The notes beneath the pieces are model-generated. The model made no database searches. It worked only from the letters and a program-made list of their open reading frames with translations, and was not told where the DNA came from. Below are positions 1 through 8,904 of a stretch of 64,000 bases of DNA, piece after piece. The position numbers and the translations under genes are program-made. The stretch's first letter is position 1. Each line of letters opens with the position of its first letter. The DNA comes from Dokdonella fugitiva (lineage in GTDB: Bacteria; Pseudomonadota; Gammaproteobacteria; Xanthomonadales; Rhodanobacteraceae), in the NCBI RefSeq assembly GCF_014138265.1, contig NZ_JACGXL010000003.1, forward strand, positions 372,001-436,000. The letters run 5' to 3'.

Positions 1-3000
1 GCGAAGATGCCGACCGCGTCCAGGTCGGTCGCGCTGTCGTTGGTCGCGTTCACGTCGATCGCACCGACGGGCGCGGCTGCCGTCGCCGTGTTCGACAGCG
101 GCTGCTCGGGCAACGCGGGCACGCTCGCCTGCAGCACGTAGACGACCCGGCCACCCGCGGGAATGCCGACGACGTCGTCGATGCCGCCGCTGCCGCTGGC
201 CGTGCAGGTCGCCCCCGCGTCGGCGACGCAACTCCATTGCGCATCGAACAGGCCCGGCGGAAGCGGATCGGACACGCGTGCGCCGAGCGCATCGCTGACG
301 CCGTCGTTGCGCACGGTGAGCGTGTAGTCGACGAGCCCGCCACCCGCGACGAAATCGGTGCCGTCGTCGAGCGAGACGGCAAGATCGACCGCAGGCGCGA
401 CCTCGATCGCGACGTTCGCATCGGCGAACTCGCGTCCGTCCGTGACGTGCAGCGTGAACGTCGCGATGCCGGTCGCGCTGCCGAGCGGGATGAACGTGAA
501 GCTGCCGTCGGCGAGCACGGTCGCGGTGCCGCTCACACCCGCCGTCTCGTTTTCACCGATATTGGTGACGCTCAGGCTGTCGCCGTCCGGATCGCTGGCT
601 GCGGACAGCAGGCCGTGTGCGGCATCGACGTGCAGCGTCACGCCCGCGGCCGCGCGGTACACCGGCACGGTCACGACGGGCAGCCGGTTCACGTGATGGA
701 CGACCTGCGCGCTGCTCGCCGCATAGTTGCCGTCACCCGGGTAGGTCGCGGTGAGCGTGCGTTCGCCGCGTGTGGACAGCACCAGCGAACAACTCGTCGC
801 GCCCTGGGGAATCACACAGGCATCAACGCCATCCCCGACCGTGATCGATCCCGTCGGCATGCCGGAACCCGGGCTCGACACGCTGAGCAGTGCACGGACG
901 TCGACAGGCTCGGCCGGCGCCGAAGGATCGGGCGCGTGGTCCGCTATCGACGTCACGGTCACCGCCGGCTGCACAATGAAGGCGAGCGGCACTGACGCGC
1001 TCGGCGCGTAGGAGGAGTTACCGACGAAGCGAGCGACCACGTCGTGGCGCCCGTCAGCCATGAACGCGATGGCGCAGCTGCCATGGCCCTGCGCATCCAC
1101 GGGGGCAATGCAGGAGTCGCTGCCGGCGCTTACGAGAACATCCCCTTCCGGAACACTGGCGCTCGGCGCCGTGGTCGCTGCGCTGAACGAGAAGACCACC
1201 GCCTGCCCGACCACCGACTCCGCCGGCGCGGCTGCGTCGATCGCGATGTTCGTCGACGCCGCGTCGACCTGCAGCACGACATCAGGGGAACTGCCCGGCA
1301 GGTAATGGGCGTCGCCGGGAAAGTCCGCGCGCAGAACGTATGAAGCGGCTGCCGGCAAGGTCAATTCGCAGTGCGCATGCCCGGTTTCGTCGACGAGCGC
1401 GGAACAACCGAGGGTGCCATTGCCCATCGCCACGGTTCCCTGCGGCGTTCCCGCGCCCGGCGCTGCGACCGACACTCGGGAGTCGAGCGACACCCGCTGT
1501 CCCACCACGACCGAAGGCAACGCGTCCATCGCCACGACGGTATCCGCCTTGCCGACCATCGCCGTGATCGACGTTGCGCTCGCGCTGGCGTCCGCGCTGC
1601 CCGCATAGGCGACTGAAACGACGCGGCTGCCGACGGTCGCGGGCACGAAGCCGCAGCTTGCGATGCCATGCACAACCGGCGCGCTGCAGGACTGCATGCC
1701 GTCATCGAACGTGACCAGGCCTTCCGGTTCGATCGACGCCGGCGCGACAGCGGCAAGCTGTGCGGTGTAGACGACATCTTCTCCCCACACCGAGGCATCG
1801 GGCGACTGGAATGCGGTGAGGCTCGTCTCCGCCGGACCAACCTGGTGCGTCGTCGTCGCCGCATTGGAATCGAATGCAAACGTGTCGGCCTCGTAGCGCG
1901 CGGTGAGCGTGCGCAGTCCCGCGTGCAGCGAGCGCAGCGTGCACGAAGCGGCACCAGCGACGACCGCGACCGGGCCGCACTGCTGCCCCTGGTCGTCGGC
2001 GACCGAAACAACGCCGGTCGGGCTGCCCGAAGCAGCCGTCACGCGCAATCTCACCTCGTAGTCGGCGCCGACGACCGTCGACGCCGGCGTCACGGAGAGT
2101 ATCGTCACCACCGTGGACGGATCGAAGAGTTCCGTCGCGGAAATGTACTGGCCGACACCGTTGCCGCCGACGATGAGCACCTTGCCGGACTCCAGGAGCG
2201 TTGCAGTGTGTTCTCCTCTTGCCGTCGCCAGCCTTCCCGCCGGCATCCAGCGGGCGAGCGTCGGGTCGTACATTTCGGCGCTGTCCCGGCGCAGCCACGT
2301 TTCATCCTCACTGTAGCCGCCCACGGCGAGTACCCTTCCGGATGGCAACGTGGTTGCCGTCGCATGACCTCTGCCCGCGGCAAGCGAGGCGCCTTGCGAC
2401 CAGGTATTGTCGGGCGCGTGAAGAACGTCGACACGGGACACCGCATGGCCATTGCCATCGCCGCCGCCGACGAACATGACATCGCCGTTCGACAACAGGG
2501 CCAGCGCGGAGGTGTCCATCGGCAGCGGCCGTGGATCGATCGATGCCCAGGTATTGGATACCGGTTCGTACGTCGAAGCCGTGCTGGACCCGATCGAGAG
2601 AACCTTGCCGGAACCGAATGCGATGGCGCGATCGACTCCGGTGTTGCTCGGCAGCTGCACGGGGGCCGACACGGTGTTCGTGCCGGGATCGTAGATCTGG
2701 TAGTGCGCCACGTTGTAGTAGCCGACCAAAAGGACTTTGCCGGTCGACAGCAACGTCGCAGAGTACAGCCCTTCCCTGCTCGCGAGGTCCGGACCGGACG
2801 ACCAGCTGTTCGCGAGCGGATCGTAGATCACGGTACTTGTCTGTATGAAACCGTCCCTGAACCCGCCGGCGATCAGCACCTTTCCCGAGGGAAGCAGCGT
2901 CGCGGTATGCCCATACCTGGAGAGGGGCATGGAAGCCACGTCGATCCAGTCGTTGATTGCAGGATCGTAGACTTCGCAATTCTTGAGGGTGATCGGGTTC

Positions 3001-3200
3001 CGATTGCCGATTCCGCCGACGACCAATACCTTGCCGGACAGCAACCGGGTCGCCGTGTGCTCGTATCGACCGAAGTGCAAGGCACCGGCGCTCACGAAGC
3101 CGTCCGACCATGCCGGCTCCGCCGACAGGAAGAGCATGCACGCAACGATGCGAACGAGGAGGGGAACGCCCCTGCCCCTGTCGAAGCAGGACTGACTCAT
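1..3200 (-). CDS. Secreted Kelch-repeat / Ig-like repeat surface protein (3' end beyond window)
   Basis: The frame stays open from an ATG at 3200 to the window's left edge, giving about 1066 codons without a stop. An AGGGG ribosome binding site lies 4 bases upstream of the ATG. The N-terminus has a hydrophobic signal segment (residues ~11-30). It is followed by about six Kelch-type blades (roughly residues 35-330), each with a 'HTATLLPSGKVLIAGG'-like core. Next come several bacterial Ig-like repeats with paired cysteines (about 350-750), a cadherin-like Ig module near 800-900 and a DUF11-type module near 940-1040. This order suggests an exported or cell-surface adhesin-like protein with a beta-propeller head; the ligand is unknown. 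The final visible residues, 'DAVGIFA', may begin the C-terminal tail seen in three other proteins of this window. Family assignment is by motif reading. Confidence 0.85.
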   Translation of the reverse strand, partial: MSQSCFDRGRGVPLLVRIVACMLFLSAEPAWSDGFVSAGALHFGRYEHTATRLLSGKVLVVGGIGNRNPITLKNCEVYDPAINDWIDVASMPLSRYGHTATLLPSGKVLIAGGFRDGFIQTSTVIYDPLANSWSSGPDLASREGLYSATLLSTGKVLLVGYYNVAHYQIYDPGTNTVSAPVQLPSNTGVDRAIAFGSGKVLSIGSSTASTYEPVSNTWASIDPRPLPMDTSALALLSNGDVMFVGGGDGNGHAVSRVDVLHAPDNTWSQGASLAAGRGHATATTLPSGRVLAVGGYSEDETWLRRDSAEMYDPTLARWMPAGRLATARGEHTATLLESGKVLIVGGNGVGQYISATELFDPSTVVTILSVTPASTVVGADYEVRLRVTAASGSPTGVVSVADDQGQQCGPVAVVAGAASCTLRSLHAGLRTLTARYEADTFAFDSNAATTTHQVGPAETSLTAFQSPDASVWGEDVVYTAQLAAVAPASIEPEGLVTFDDGMQSCSAPVVHGIASCGFVPATVGSRVVSVAYAGSADASASATSITAMVGKADTVVAMDALPSVVVGQRVSLDSRVSVAAPGAGTPQGTVAMGNGTLGCSALVDETGHAHCELTLPAAASYVLRADFPGDAHYLPGSSPDVVLQVDAASTNIAIDAAAPAESVVGQAVVFSFSAATTAPSASVPEGDVLVSAGSDSCIAPVDAQGHGSCAIAFMADGRHDVVARFVGNSSYAPSASVPLAFIVQPAVTVTSIADHAPDPSAPAEPVDVRALLSVSSPGSGMPTGSITVGDGVDACVIPQGATSCSLVLSTRGERTLTATYPGDGNYAASSAQVVHHVNRLPVVTVPVYRAAAGVTLHVDAAHGLLSAASDPDGDSLSVTNIGENETAGVSGTATVLADGSFTFIPLGSATGIATFTLHVTDGREFADANVAIEVAPAVDLAVSLDDGTDFVAGGGLVDYTLTVRNDGVSDALGARVSDPLPPGLFDAQWSCVADAGATCTASGSGGIDDVVGIPAGGRVVYVLQASVPALPEQPLSNTATAAAPVGAIDVNATNDSATDLDAVGIF

Positions 3201-3389
3201 ATGGCCCCTGTGAAGCGCGAAACACGGCTCATCCGCGCCGCATCGTCCCACACTGCGGCATGGGGGACCGCTTCAAGCCACTGATTCGCGCCCTCTTGGC
3301 GGGATGTCGATCGTTCGGTCCGGGCAGGCGTGCGTTCAATGCGGCGACTCATCCAAAGGGTCCGCACGGCACGAAAGACAGCGGTCCAT

Positions 3390-4652
3390 TCAGCGTCCCG
3401 CCGCGCGCGCGGCGAGGACATGCCGCAACGCACCGACGCCGCTCACCAAGGAGAGCGCCGCGCCGCGCAACGCGGCGACCGGCTCGCTCGCGGAACCGTA
3501 TACGCGCTCGATCGCGTCGAACCCGCGCGCGGCAAGCGTGTTGTCGCTGCGGCGCTCGCGCTCGTAGCGGCGCAGCACGTGTTCGGCGCCGAGGTCGCTG
3601 CCGCGTTCGCGCGCGGCGCGCAGCACGCGGCGCAGGCAGGCGACGTCGCGCAGGCCGAGGTTCATGCCCTGGCCCGCGAGCGGATGCACGACGTGCGCGG
3701 CGTCGCCGGCGAGCACGCCGCGTCCTTCGACGTAGCGTTCGGCGAGACGCAGGCGCAGCGGGAACGCGGCGCGCGGTGTGGTGGCGGTGATCGCGCCGAG
3801 GCGGAAATCGAACGCACAGCCGAGTTCGGCACGGAACGCGTCGTCGTCGAGCGCGAGCACGCGCGCGGCTTCCGCGTCGGGCAGCGACCAGACGATCGAA
3901 CAGCGACCGTCGGCGAGCGGCAGGAACGCGAGCGGACCGCCCGGCTGGAAGCGCTGCCACGCGGTGCCTGCGTGCGGACGTTCGGTCGCGACGTGCGCGA
4001 CGACCGCGCGCTGCGCGTAGTCGCGCCCTTCGAACGGAACGCCGAGGCGCGTGCGCACGGACGACTCGGCGCCTTCGGCGGCGACGAGCACGCGCGCGCG
4101 CAGGCGCGTGCCGTCGGCGAGTGTCGCGGTCACGCCGCTGTCGCTGTCCTCGATGTCGGCGACTTCGCCGGGACAGTGCATCCGCACCCCCGTGGGAGCG
4201 GCGGAAGCCGCGATGCTTCTTGCGGGGTTCGCGGCAGGAGCATCGCGGCTTCCGCCGCTCCCACAAAGGCGGTCTTCGTGCAGCGCCCGCCACAACATGG
4301 ACTGGACGAGCTTGTTCTCGACGATCCAGCCGAGCGCGGCCTCGCCCTGCTCGGCCGCGTCGAAATGCAGCTCGCCCGGCGCGAGCGCGTCCCACACGTG
4401 CATGTGCCGGTACGGGCCGATGCGCGCCGCCGCGATCGCCGCCCAGGCACCGAGGTCGTCGAGCAGCGCGCGCGCATCCGGCGCGAGCGCGACGACGCGC
4501 AGGTCGACCTCGTCCTCGGCGCGCCACGGTTTCGGTTCGCGCGCCTCGACCAGCGCGACCTCGAAGCCGTCGCGCGCGAGGGCGAGCGCGAGCGCGCCGC
4601 CGACCGCGCCCGCGCCGACGACGATGACGTCGAACTCGCCGCGCCGGCTCAC
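3390..4652 (-). CDS. FAD-dependent ubiquinone biosynthesis hydroxylase (UbiH/UbiF/UbiI family)
   Basis: The 420-residue flavoprotein monooxygenase hydroxylates the ring of ubiquinone precursors. The N-terminal dinucleotide fold reads 'VVGAGAVGGALALALA' (residues 11-26). The second FAD motif is 'GDAAHVVHPLAGQGMNLG' near residue 320. The family's internal 'GADGA.S' motif appears as 'AAEGAES' (191-197). The start overlaps the stop of the upstream hydroxylase gene by 4 bases, so the two are probably co-transcribed and translationally coupled. Residues 130-154 are encoded by an inverted pair of REP-like palindromes (4192-4264) and do not look like family sequence; the frame is preserved. Which ring position it acts on (UbiF, UbiI or another) cannot be decided from the sequence alone. 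Confidence 0.88.
   Translation of the reverse strand: MSRRGEFDVIVVGAGAVGGALALALARDGFEVALVEAREPKPWRAEDEVDLRVVALAPDARALLDDLGAWAAIAAARIGPYRHMHVWDALAPGELHFDAAEQGEAALGWIVENKLVQSMLWRALHEDRLCGSGGSRDAPAANPARSIAASAAPTGVRMHCPGEVADIEDSDSGVTATLADGTRLRARVLVAAEGAESSVRTRLGVPFEGRDYAQRAVVAHVATERPHAGTAWQRFQPGGPLAFLPLADGRCSIVWSLPDAEAARVLALDDDAFRAELGCAFDFRLGAITATTPRAAFPLRLRLAERYVEGRGVLAGDAAHVVHPLAGQGMNLGLRDVACLRRVLRAARERGSDLGAEHVLRRYERERRSDNTLAARGFDAIERVYGSASEPVAALRGAALSLVSGVGALRHVLAARAAGR
4192..4264. repeat. REP-like palindromic pair inserted in a coding sequence
   Basis: A direct unit at 4192-4216 beginning GTGGGAGCGGCGGAAGCCGC faces its exact inverse at 4240-4264, with a 23-base spacer. Each unit contains a GCGGC-GGAA-GCCGC hairpin, and the whole can fold into one long cruciform. 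The same unit occurs at 49039-49110, 61670-61763 and 62349-62443. Here it lies inside the ubiquinone hydroxylase gene and adds about 25 codons without breaking the frame. Confidence 0.93.
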
Positions 4653-5860
4653 GGCCGCAACCCGAGCATCGACGCGTCGCCGCGGAACCCCATGCCGCGC
4701 AGCGCGAAGCGGCGCTTGAGCGCGGAGCTGCGTTCGAGCGCATGGAAGCCGAGCGAGCGCAGCACGCGCAGCGGCAGCAGGTCGTGGCCCATCAGGCGCA
4801 CGAGGTCGTCGCTGAACGCGGTGGTCGCTTCGCGATCGGCCGCGCGACGCTCGACGTGGCGATCGAGCAGTGCGGCATCGCCCGGATCGCTGCCGCGCGA
4901 CGCCGCGTCGCGCAGCAGTTCGGCGAGCGTGAGTGCGTCGCGCAGGCCGAGGTTGAAGCCCTGCGCGCCGAGCGGGTGGACGGTCTGCGCCGCGTTGCCG
5001 ACGAGCACGCTGCGCGCGGCGGTCGTGCGCTCGGCGAGCGCGCGCGCGAGCGGGTACGGCTTGCGCCGGCCCGGGCGCGAGAAACGCCCCGCGCGCCAGC
5101 CGAAGCGTTCATGCACGAACGCGAGGAACGCATCGTCATCGAGTGCGGCGACGCGCGCCGCGTCGCCGGCCGGCACGCTCAGCACGAGGCCGGCGCGGCG
5201 TTCGCCGAGCGGCAGCAGCGCGACCGGACCCGAATCGGTGAAACGCTCGTAGGCGAGCCCGTCGAGCGCCTTCTCGGTCGTCAGCGTCGTCACGAACGCC
5301 GCCTGCGCGTAGTCGTGGCGCTGCACGCCGATGCCGAGCGCACGGCGCACGAACGACTCGCTGCCGTCGGCGCCGACGACGAGGCGCGCGCGCACGTGGC
5401 GCGTCGCGTCGCCATCGCGCAAGGTCGCGTCGACTGCGTCGTGCCGCGTCGCGAGCGCGATCGCCTGCGCCGGCGCGATGCGCAGCAGCGCGCGGCAGCC
5501 GTCGAGCCGGCGCAGCAACGCGTTGCCGAGTTCGCGTGCGGGCAGCACCGCGCCGAAGTCGCGCATCCCGAGTTCGGCCGCGTCGAGGCGCACCGCGCCG
5601 AAGTCGCCGCGACGACTCACGTGGATGCGCCGGATCGGCGTGAGCGGCGTGCCGGGTTCGAACACGCCGAGCGCGCGCAGCGCGTTCACGCTCGCCTGGG
5701 CGAGCGCGAGGTTGCGCTCGTCGTAGCTCGGCTGCAGCTCGACGCGCGGCGGCACGGCTTCGGCGAGCGCGACGACGAGGCCGGCGCCGTCGAGCGCGAT
5801 GGCGAGGCTGGCGCCGACGAGGCCGCCGCCGACGATGAGGACATCGAGGTCGCTGTTCAC
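4649..5860 (-). CDS. ubiH: 2-octaprenyl-6-methoxyphenol hydroxylase (UbiH family)
   Basis: The FAD-dependent aromatic hydroxylase of ubiquinone biosynthesis has 403 residues from a GTG start. It opens with 'DVLIVGGGLVGASLAIAL', carries the canonical 'GADGSESFVRR' motif near residue 165, and has the late FAD motif 'VGNAAQTVHPLGAQGFNLG' near residue 285. The GTG at 5860 puts the Rossmann fold 5 residues from the N-terminus, as is usual for the family. An ATG at 5881 would add 7 residues and cannot be excluded. Its stop overlaps the start of the second hydroxylase by 4 bases. The divergent gene at 5964 leaves about 100 bases for both promoters. Confidence 0.88.
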   Translation of the reverse strand: MNSDLDVLIVGGGLVGASLAIALDGAGLVVALAEAVPPRVELQPSYDERNLALAQASVNALRALGVFEPGTPLTPIRRIHVSRRGDFGAVRLDAAELGMRDFGAVLPARELGNALLRRLDGCRALLRIAPAQAIALATRHDAVDATLRDGDATRHVRARLVVGADGSESFVRRALGIGVQRHDYAQAAFVTTLTTEKALDGLAYERFTDSGPVALLPLGERRAGLVLSVPAGDAARVAALDDDAFLAFVHERFGWRAGRFSRPGRRKPYPLARALAERTTAARSVLVGNAAQTVHPLGAQGFNLGLRDALTLAELLRDAASRGSDPGDAALLDRHVERRAADREATTAFSDDLVRLMGHDLLPLRVLRSLGFHALERSSALKRRFALRGMGFRGDASMLGLRP

Positions 5861-5963
5861 CCCGCGATCATACCGGTGCATGCGCCGGCCCGGAACGCGC
5901 CCCGACGCGGCCGCACGCGTTCGGCTAAACTCCACGGCCTGCTTCCCAGGGCCCGAGAAACCC

Positions 5964-6614
5964 ATGACCGCCAGTTCCTCCCCCCTCGCCAAAGACCTGC
6001 GCCTCGGCCTGTTCCTGCTGCTCGGCCTCGTCATGGTCGCCACGCGCAGCCATCATTTCGACGCACTGCCGGATGCCTCGTGGGCAGTGTTCTTCCTCGC
6101 CGGCTTCTACCTGTCGCAGGGCAAGCCGGAGGAGCCGGTCACGCTCGCGGGCGGTTCGTTCCGCTGGGCGTTCCCGCTGCTGATGGCGCTCGCCGTCGCA
6201 ATCGACTACGCGGTCATCAGCGAGCAGGGCATCGATTTCTGGAGCCACTACTGCGTCTCGCCCGCGTACTGGTTCCTCGTGCCGAGCTACGCCGCGCTGT
6301 GGTTCGGCGGTGCCTGGCTGCGCGCACGCTACCGCGGCCTGCACCTGCGCGAGGGCGCGCTGCTCGTCGCCAGCGTCATGCTCGCCGCGAGCCTGTGCTA
6401 CCTGATCTCGAACGGCAGCTTCTACTGGATCAGCCCGAACGTGCCCGCGCGCAGCTTCGGCGGCTGGATCACCAACCTCGGCGACTGGTACCTGCCGTTC
6501 ATGCAGACGACGCTGATCTACGTCGGCATCGGCGCGGTGCTGCACGTCGCGACCACGCTCGCGGTGCATGCGCTCGGCGGCGCCGCGCAGCGTTCGCCGC
6601 AGTCGCACCGCTGA
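5964..6614 (+). CDS. Conserved multi-pass inner-membrane protein, function unknown
   Basis: The product of 216 residues has about five to six hydrophobic helices: near 12-25, 36-50, 67-82, 90-110, 122-142 and 175-200. No catalytic motif was recognised. It starts at the ATG preceded by a purine-rich stretch. It ends 29 bases before the cobalamin adenosyltransferase gene on the same strand, so a shared transcript is likely. A role linked to cobalamin is possible only by position. Confidence 0.75.
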   Translation: MTASSSPLAKDLRLGLFLLLGLVMVATRSHHFDALPDASWAVFFLAGFYLSQGKPEEPVTLAGGSFRWAFPLLMALAVAIDYAVISEQGIDFWSHYCVSPAYWFLVPSYAALWFGGAWLRARYRGLHLREGALLVASVMLAASLCYLISNGSFYWISPNVPARSFGGWITNLGDWYLPFMQTTLIYVGIGAVLHVATTLAVHALGGAAQRSPQSHR

Positions 6615-6643
6615 GCCGCGCACGCGACGCAACGGCCGGAACC

Positions 6644-7201
6644 GTGGGCAACCGCCTTTCGAAGATCTACACGCGCACCGGCGACGACGGCACCACCGGG
6701 CTCGGCGACGGCTCGCGCACGGCCAAGGATTCGGCGCGCGTCACCGCGTACGGCACCGTCGACGAGCTCAACAGCGCGGTCGGCATCGTGCTCGCCTGCG
6801 AGATCCCCGAGCGCGTGCGCGAGGTGCTGACCCAGGCGCAGCACGACCTGTTCGACCTCGGCGGCGAGCTGTGCATCCCGGGCATGGCGATGGTGCACGC
6901 CGACGACATCGAGCGTCTCGAGCAGGTGCTCGACGCATTCAACGAAGACCTGCCGCCGCTGAAGGATTTCATCCTGCCCGGCGGCGGCCTCGCTGCTGCG
7001 CATTGCCACCTCGCCCGCACGATCTGCCGCCGCGCCGAGCGCGAAGTCGTCACGCTCGCGCGCCACGACGCCGTGCGCGGCGAAGCGGTGCGCTACCTCA
7101 ACCGGCTGTCCGACCTGCTGTTCGTGATCGCGCGCGTGCTCGCGCGTGCATCCGGCCACGGCGAAGTGCTGTGGCAGCACGAACGGCGCAAGCGCGGATA
7201 G
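6644..7201 (+). CDS. Cob(I)yrinic acid a,c-diamide adenosyltransferase, PduO type
   Basis: The enzyme transfers the 5'-deoxyadenosyl group of ATP to cob(I)alamin to make coenzyme B12. The 185-residue protein begins at a GTG and has the ATP-binding N-terminal signature '[16 protein letters not shown]' (about residues 10-25). It also has the characteristic '[15 protein letters not shown]' helix near the C-terminus. Length and both motifs fit the PduO/CobO-like ATR family. It is followed closely by a run of tightly spaced genes (7223, 7411, 7893). Confidence 0.93.
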   Translation: MGNRLSKIYTRTGDDGTTGLGDGSRTAKDSARVTAYGTVDELNSAVGIVLACEIPERVREVLTQAQHDLFDLGGELCIPGMAMVHADDIERLEQVLDAFNEDLPPLKDFILPGGGLAAAHCHLARTICRRAEREVVTLARHDAVRGEAVRYLNRLSDLLFVIARVLARASGHGEVLWQHERRKRG

Positions 7202-7222
7202 ACGCTGCCCACGGAGGCCGCC

Positions 7223-7414
7223 ATGCACACGCGCAGCTACGTCGTCGCCAGCGCGAGCGTGTTCGGCCTCGTCGCCCTCGTGCATGCGGTGCGCCTGTTC
7301 GAAGGCTGGGCGGCGCAGCTCGGTCCGTTCGCGATTCCGCCTGCGGCGTCGTGGCTCGCGCTCGCGATCACCGCATCGCTGTGCGTGGCCGGCTTCGCCA
7401 GCCTGCGCCGATGA
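7223..7414 (+). CDS. Small two-helix membrane protein
   Basis: The 63-residue protein has two predicted membrane helices (about 7-26 and 41-60). An '[27 protein letters not shown]' type loop region lies between them. Its TGA overlaps the ATG of the next gene by 4 bases, which supports it being translated. The function is unknown. Small proteins of this shape are common in proteobacteria. Confidence 0.7.
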   Translation: MHTRSYVVASASVFGLVALVHAVRLFEGWAAQLGPFAIPPAASWLALAITASLCVAGFASLRR

Positions 7415-7896
7415 GCGCACCGCGCAGCCGCAGCGTCGGGTCCGACGCGATCACGCCAGCGCAGGCGCTCGCATTCGTCGAACGCCACGGCATCGTGCTC
7501 GAGGCGGCGCGGCGCGGCGCGGTCCCGTCGCTCGCCGACGCGGTCGCAGGCGAAATGCTCGCCGGCAACTGGTGGGCGCATGCACACGGCAAGCGCATCT
7601 TCGCGGCGACGCGCGCGGTGCGCGAAGCACGCGACGTGCTCGTCTGCCGCCGCGTCGACGGCAAGGTCAGCTTCGTCCACGCGCGGTTGTGGCCTTCGCT
7701 CGTGCGGCTCGCCGGACGGTTCCCGCGCGAGCGGCTCGCGCGCCTGCGCGACGTGCACGGCGACGACGGTCGGCATCGCGTCGAGGAGGTCCCGTTCCCG
7801 GACTGGGTCGACGCGGCGACGCTCGCGGCCGGCCGGCGACTCGACGAGGGGGCCGCGTGCGCCGCGCTCGCCGGACTACCCGAGGCGTCCGCATGA
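7411..7896 (+). CDS. Conserved hypothetical protein
   Basis: The 161-residue soluble protein is rich in Arg and Ala. I do not recognise the family. A central stretch '[20 protein letters not shown]' followed by '[20 protein letters not shown]' looks like a compact alpha/beta domain that could bind nucleic acid, but that is only an impression. It is coupled to both neighbours by 4-base ATGA overlaps, upstream the two-helix membrane protein and downstream the deacetylase-like enzyme. It is therefore very probably translated. Confidence 0.72.
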   Translation: MSAPRSRSVGSDAITPAQALAFVERHGIVLEAARRGAVPSLADAVAGEMLAGNWWAHAHGKRIFAATRAVREARDVLVCRRVDGKVSFVHARLWPSLVRLAGRFPRERLARLRDVHGDDGRHRVEEVPFPDWVDAATLAAGRRLDEGAACAALAGLPEASA

Positions 7897-8816
7897 ACGT
7901 CGCCCTCTACACCCACGCGAGCTGCCTCGCGCACGATCCCGGTCCCGGCCATCCCGAATCGCCGTCGCGCCTCGCCAGCGTGCTCGATGCACTCGACGAC
8001 GAACGCTTCGCCACGCTCGCGCGCATCGAGGCGCCGCGCGCGACGCGCGCGCAGCTCGCACGCGTGCATCGCGAACAGCACATCGACGACCTGCTCGCGA
8101 ACGCGCCGCGCAGCGGCTGGCTGCAGCTCGATCCCGACACGCTGATGTCGCCCGCGTCGGCCGAAGCGGCGCTGCGCGCCGCCGGTGCCGCCTGCGCGGC
8201 GGTCGACGCGGTCGTCGCCGGCGACGTGCGGCGCGCGTTCTGCGCGGTGCGCCCGCCCGGGCACCACGCGACGCCCGCGGGCGCGATGGGTTTCTGCCTG
8301 TTCAACAACGTCGCGGTCGCCGCCGCGCACGCGATCGCCGCGCATCGGCTCGAGCGCGTCGCGATCGTCGATTTCGACGTGCACCACGGCAACGGCACGC
8401 AGGACATCTTCTGCGGCGACGCGCGCGTGCTGTACGCCTCGACGCACCAATGGCCGCTCTACCCGGGCACCGGCGCACGGGACGAACACGGCGTCGGCAA
8501 TATCGTCAACGCGCCGCTGCGCCCGGGCGCGGGCAGCATCGAGTTCCGCGACGCCTGCATCCGCACCGTGCTGCCCGCGGTCGACGCGTTCGCGCCGCAG
8601 CTCGTGATCGTCTCGGCCGGCTTCGACGCGCACCGGCAGGATCCGCTCGCGAGCCTCGAGCTCGAAACCGACGACTACGCCTGGATCACGCGCCGCCTGG
8701 TCGAACTGGCGGGGCGCCATGCGGGTGGCCGGGTCGTCTCGAGCCTCGAAGGCGGCTACGACCTCGATGCGCTGCGCGCCTGCAGCGCCGCACACGTCGC
8801 CGCGCTCATGGAATGA
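7893..8816 (+). CDS. Histone-deacetylase-family zinc amidohydrolase
   Basis: The 307-residue protein is of the arginase/deacetylase fold that removes acyl groups from lysine or polyamine amides. Diagnostic motifs are present in order: 'RPPGHHA' near 126, '[12 protein letters not shown]' (zinc ligands Asp and His) near 160, and '[12 protein letters not shown]' (third zinc ligand) near 240. The start codon overlaps the upstream stop. The bacterial substrate is not known; acetylpolyamines or acetylated proteins are the usual candidates. Confidence 0.92.
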   Translation: MNVALYTHASCLAHDPGPGHPESPSRLASVLDALDDERFATLARIEAPRATRAQLARVHREQHIDDLLANAPRSGWLQLDPDTLMSPASAEAALRAAGAACAAVDAVVAGDVRRAFCAVRPPGHHATPAGAMGFCLFNNVAVAAAHAIAAHRLERVAIVDFDVHHGNGTQDIFCGDARVLYASTHQWPLYPGTGARDEHGVGNIVNAPLRPGAGSIEFRDACIRTVLPAVDAFAPQLVIVSAGFDAHRQDPLASLELETDDYAWITRRLVELAGRHAGGRVVSSLEGGYDLDALRACSAAHVAALME

Positions 8817-8904
8817 GGCCGCTCCACGCCCGGCAGCATCCGGTTTGCCGCCGGACGGCAGTTTGGGCAAGCTAGCGGTTCTGCTCCGCCACGAACGGAT
8901 TCCC

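Noticed and set aside
3330-5252. Long plus-strand frame of 640 codons opposite the hydroxylase genes
   Set aside because: It is the GC-rich antisense shadow of two clear flavoprotein genes, with Arg/Ala-biased sequence and no domain.
7580-8875. Plus-strand Arg-rich 431-codon frame
   Set aside because: It is a +1 shadow across two coupled genes with clear products.
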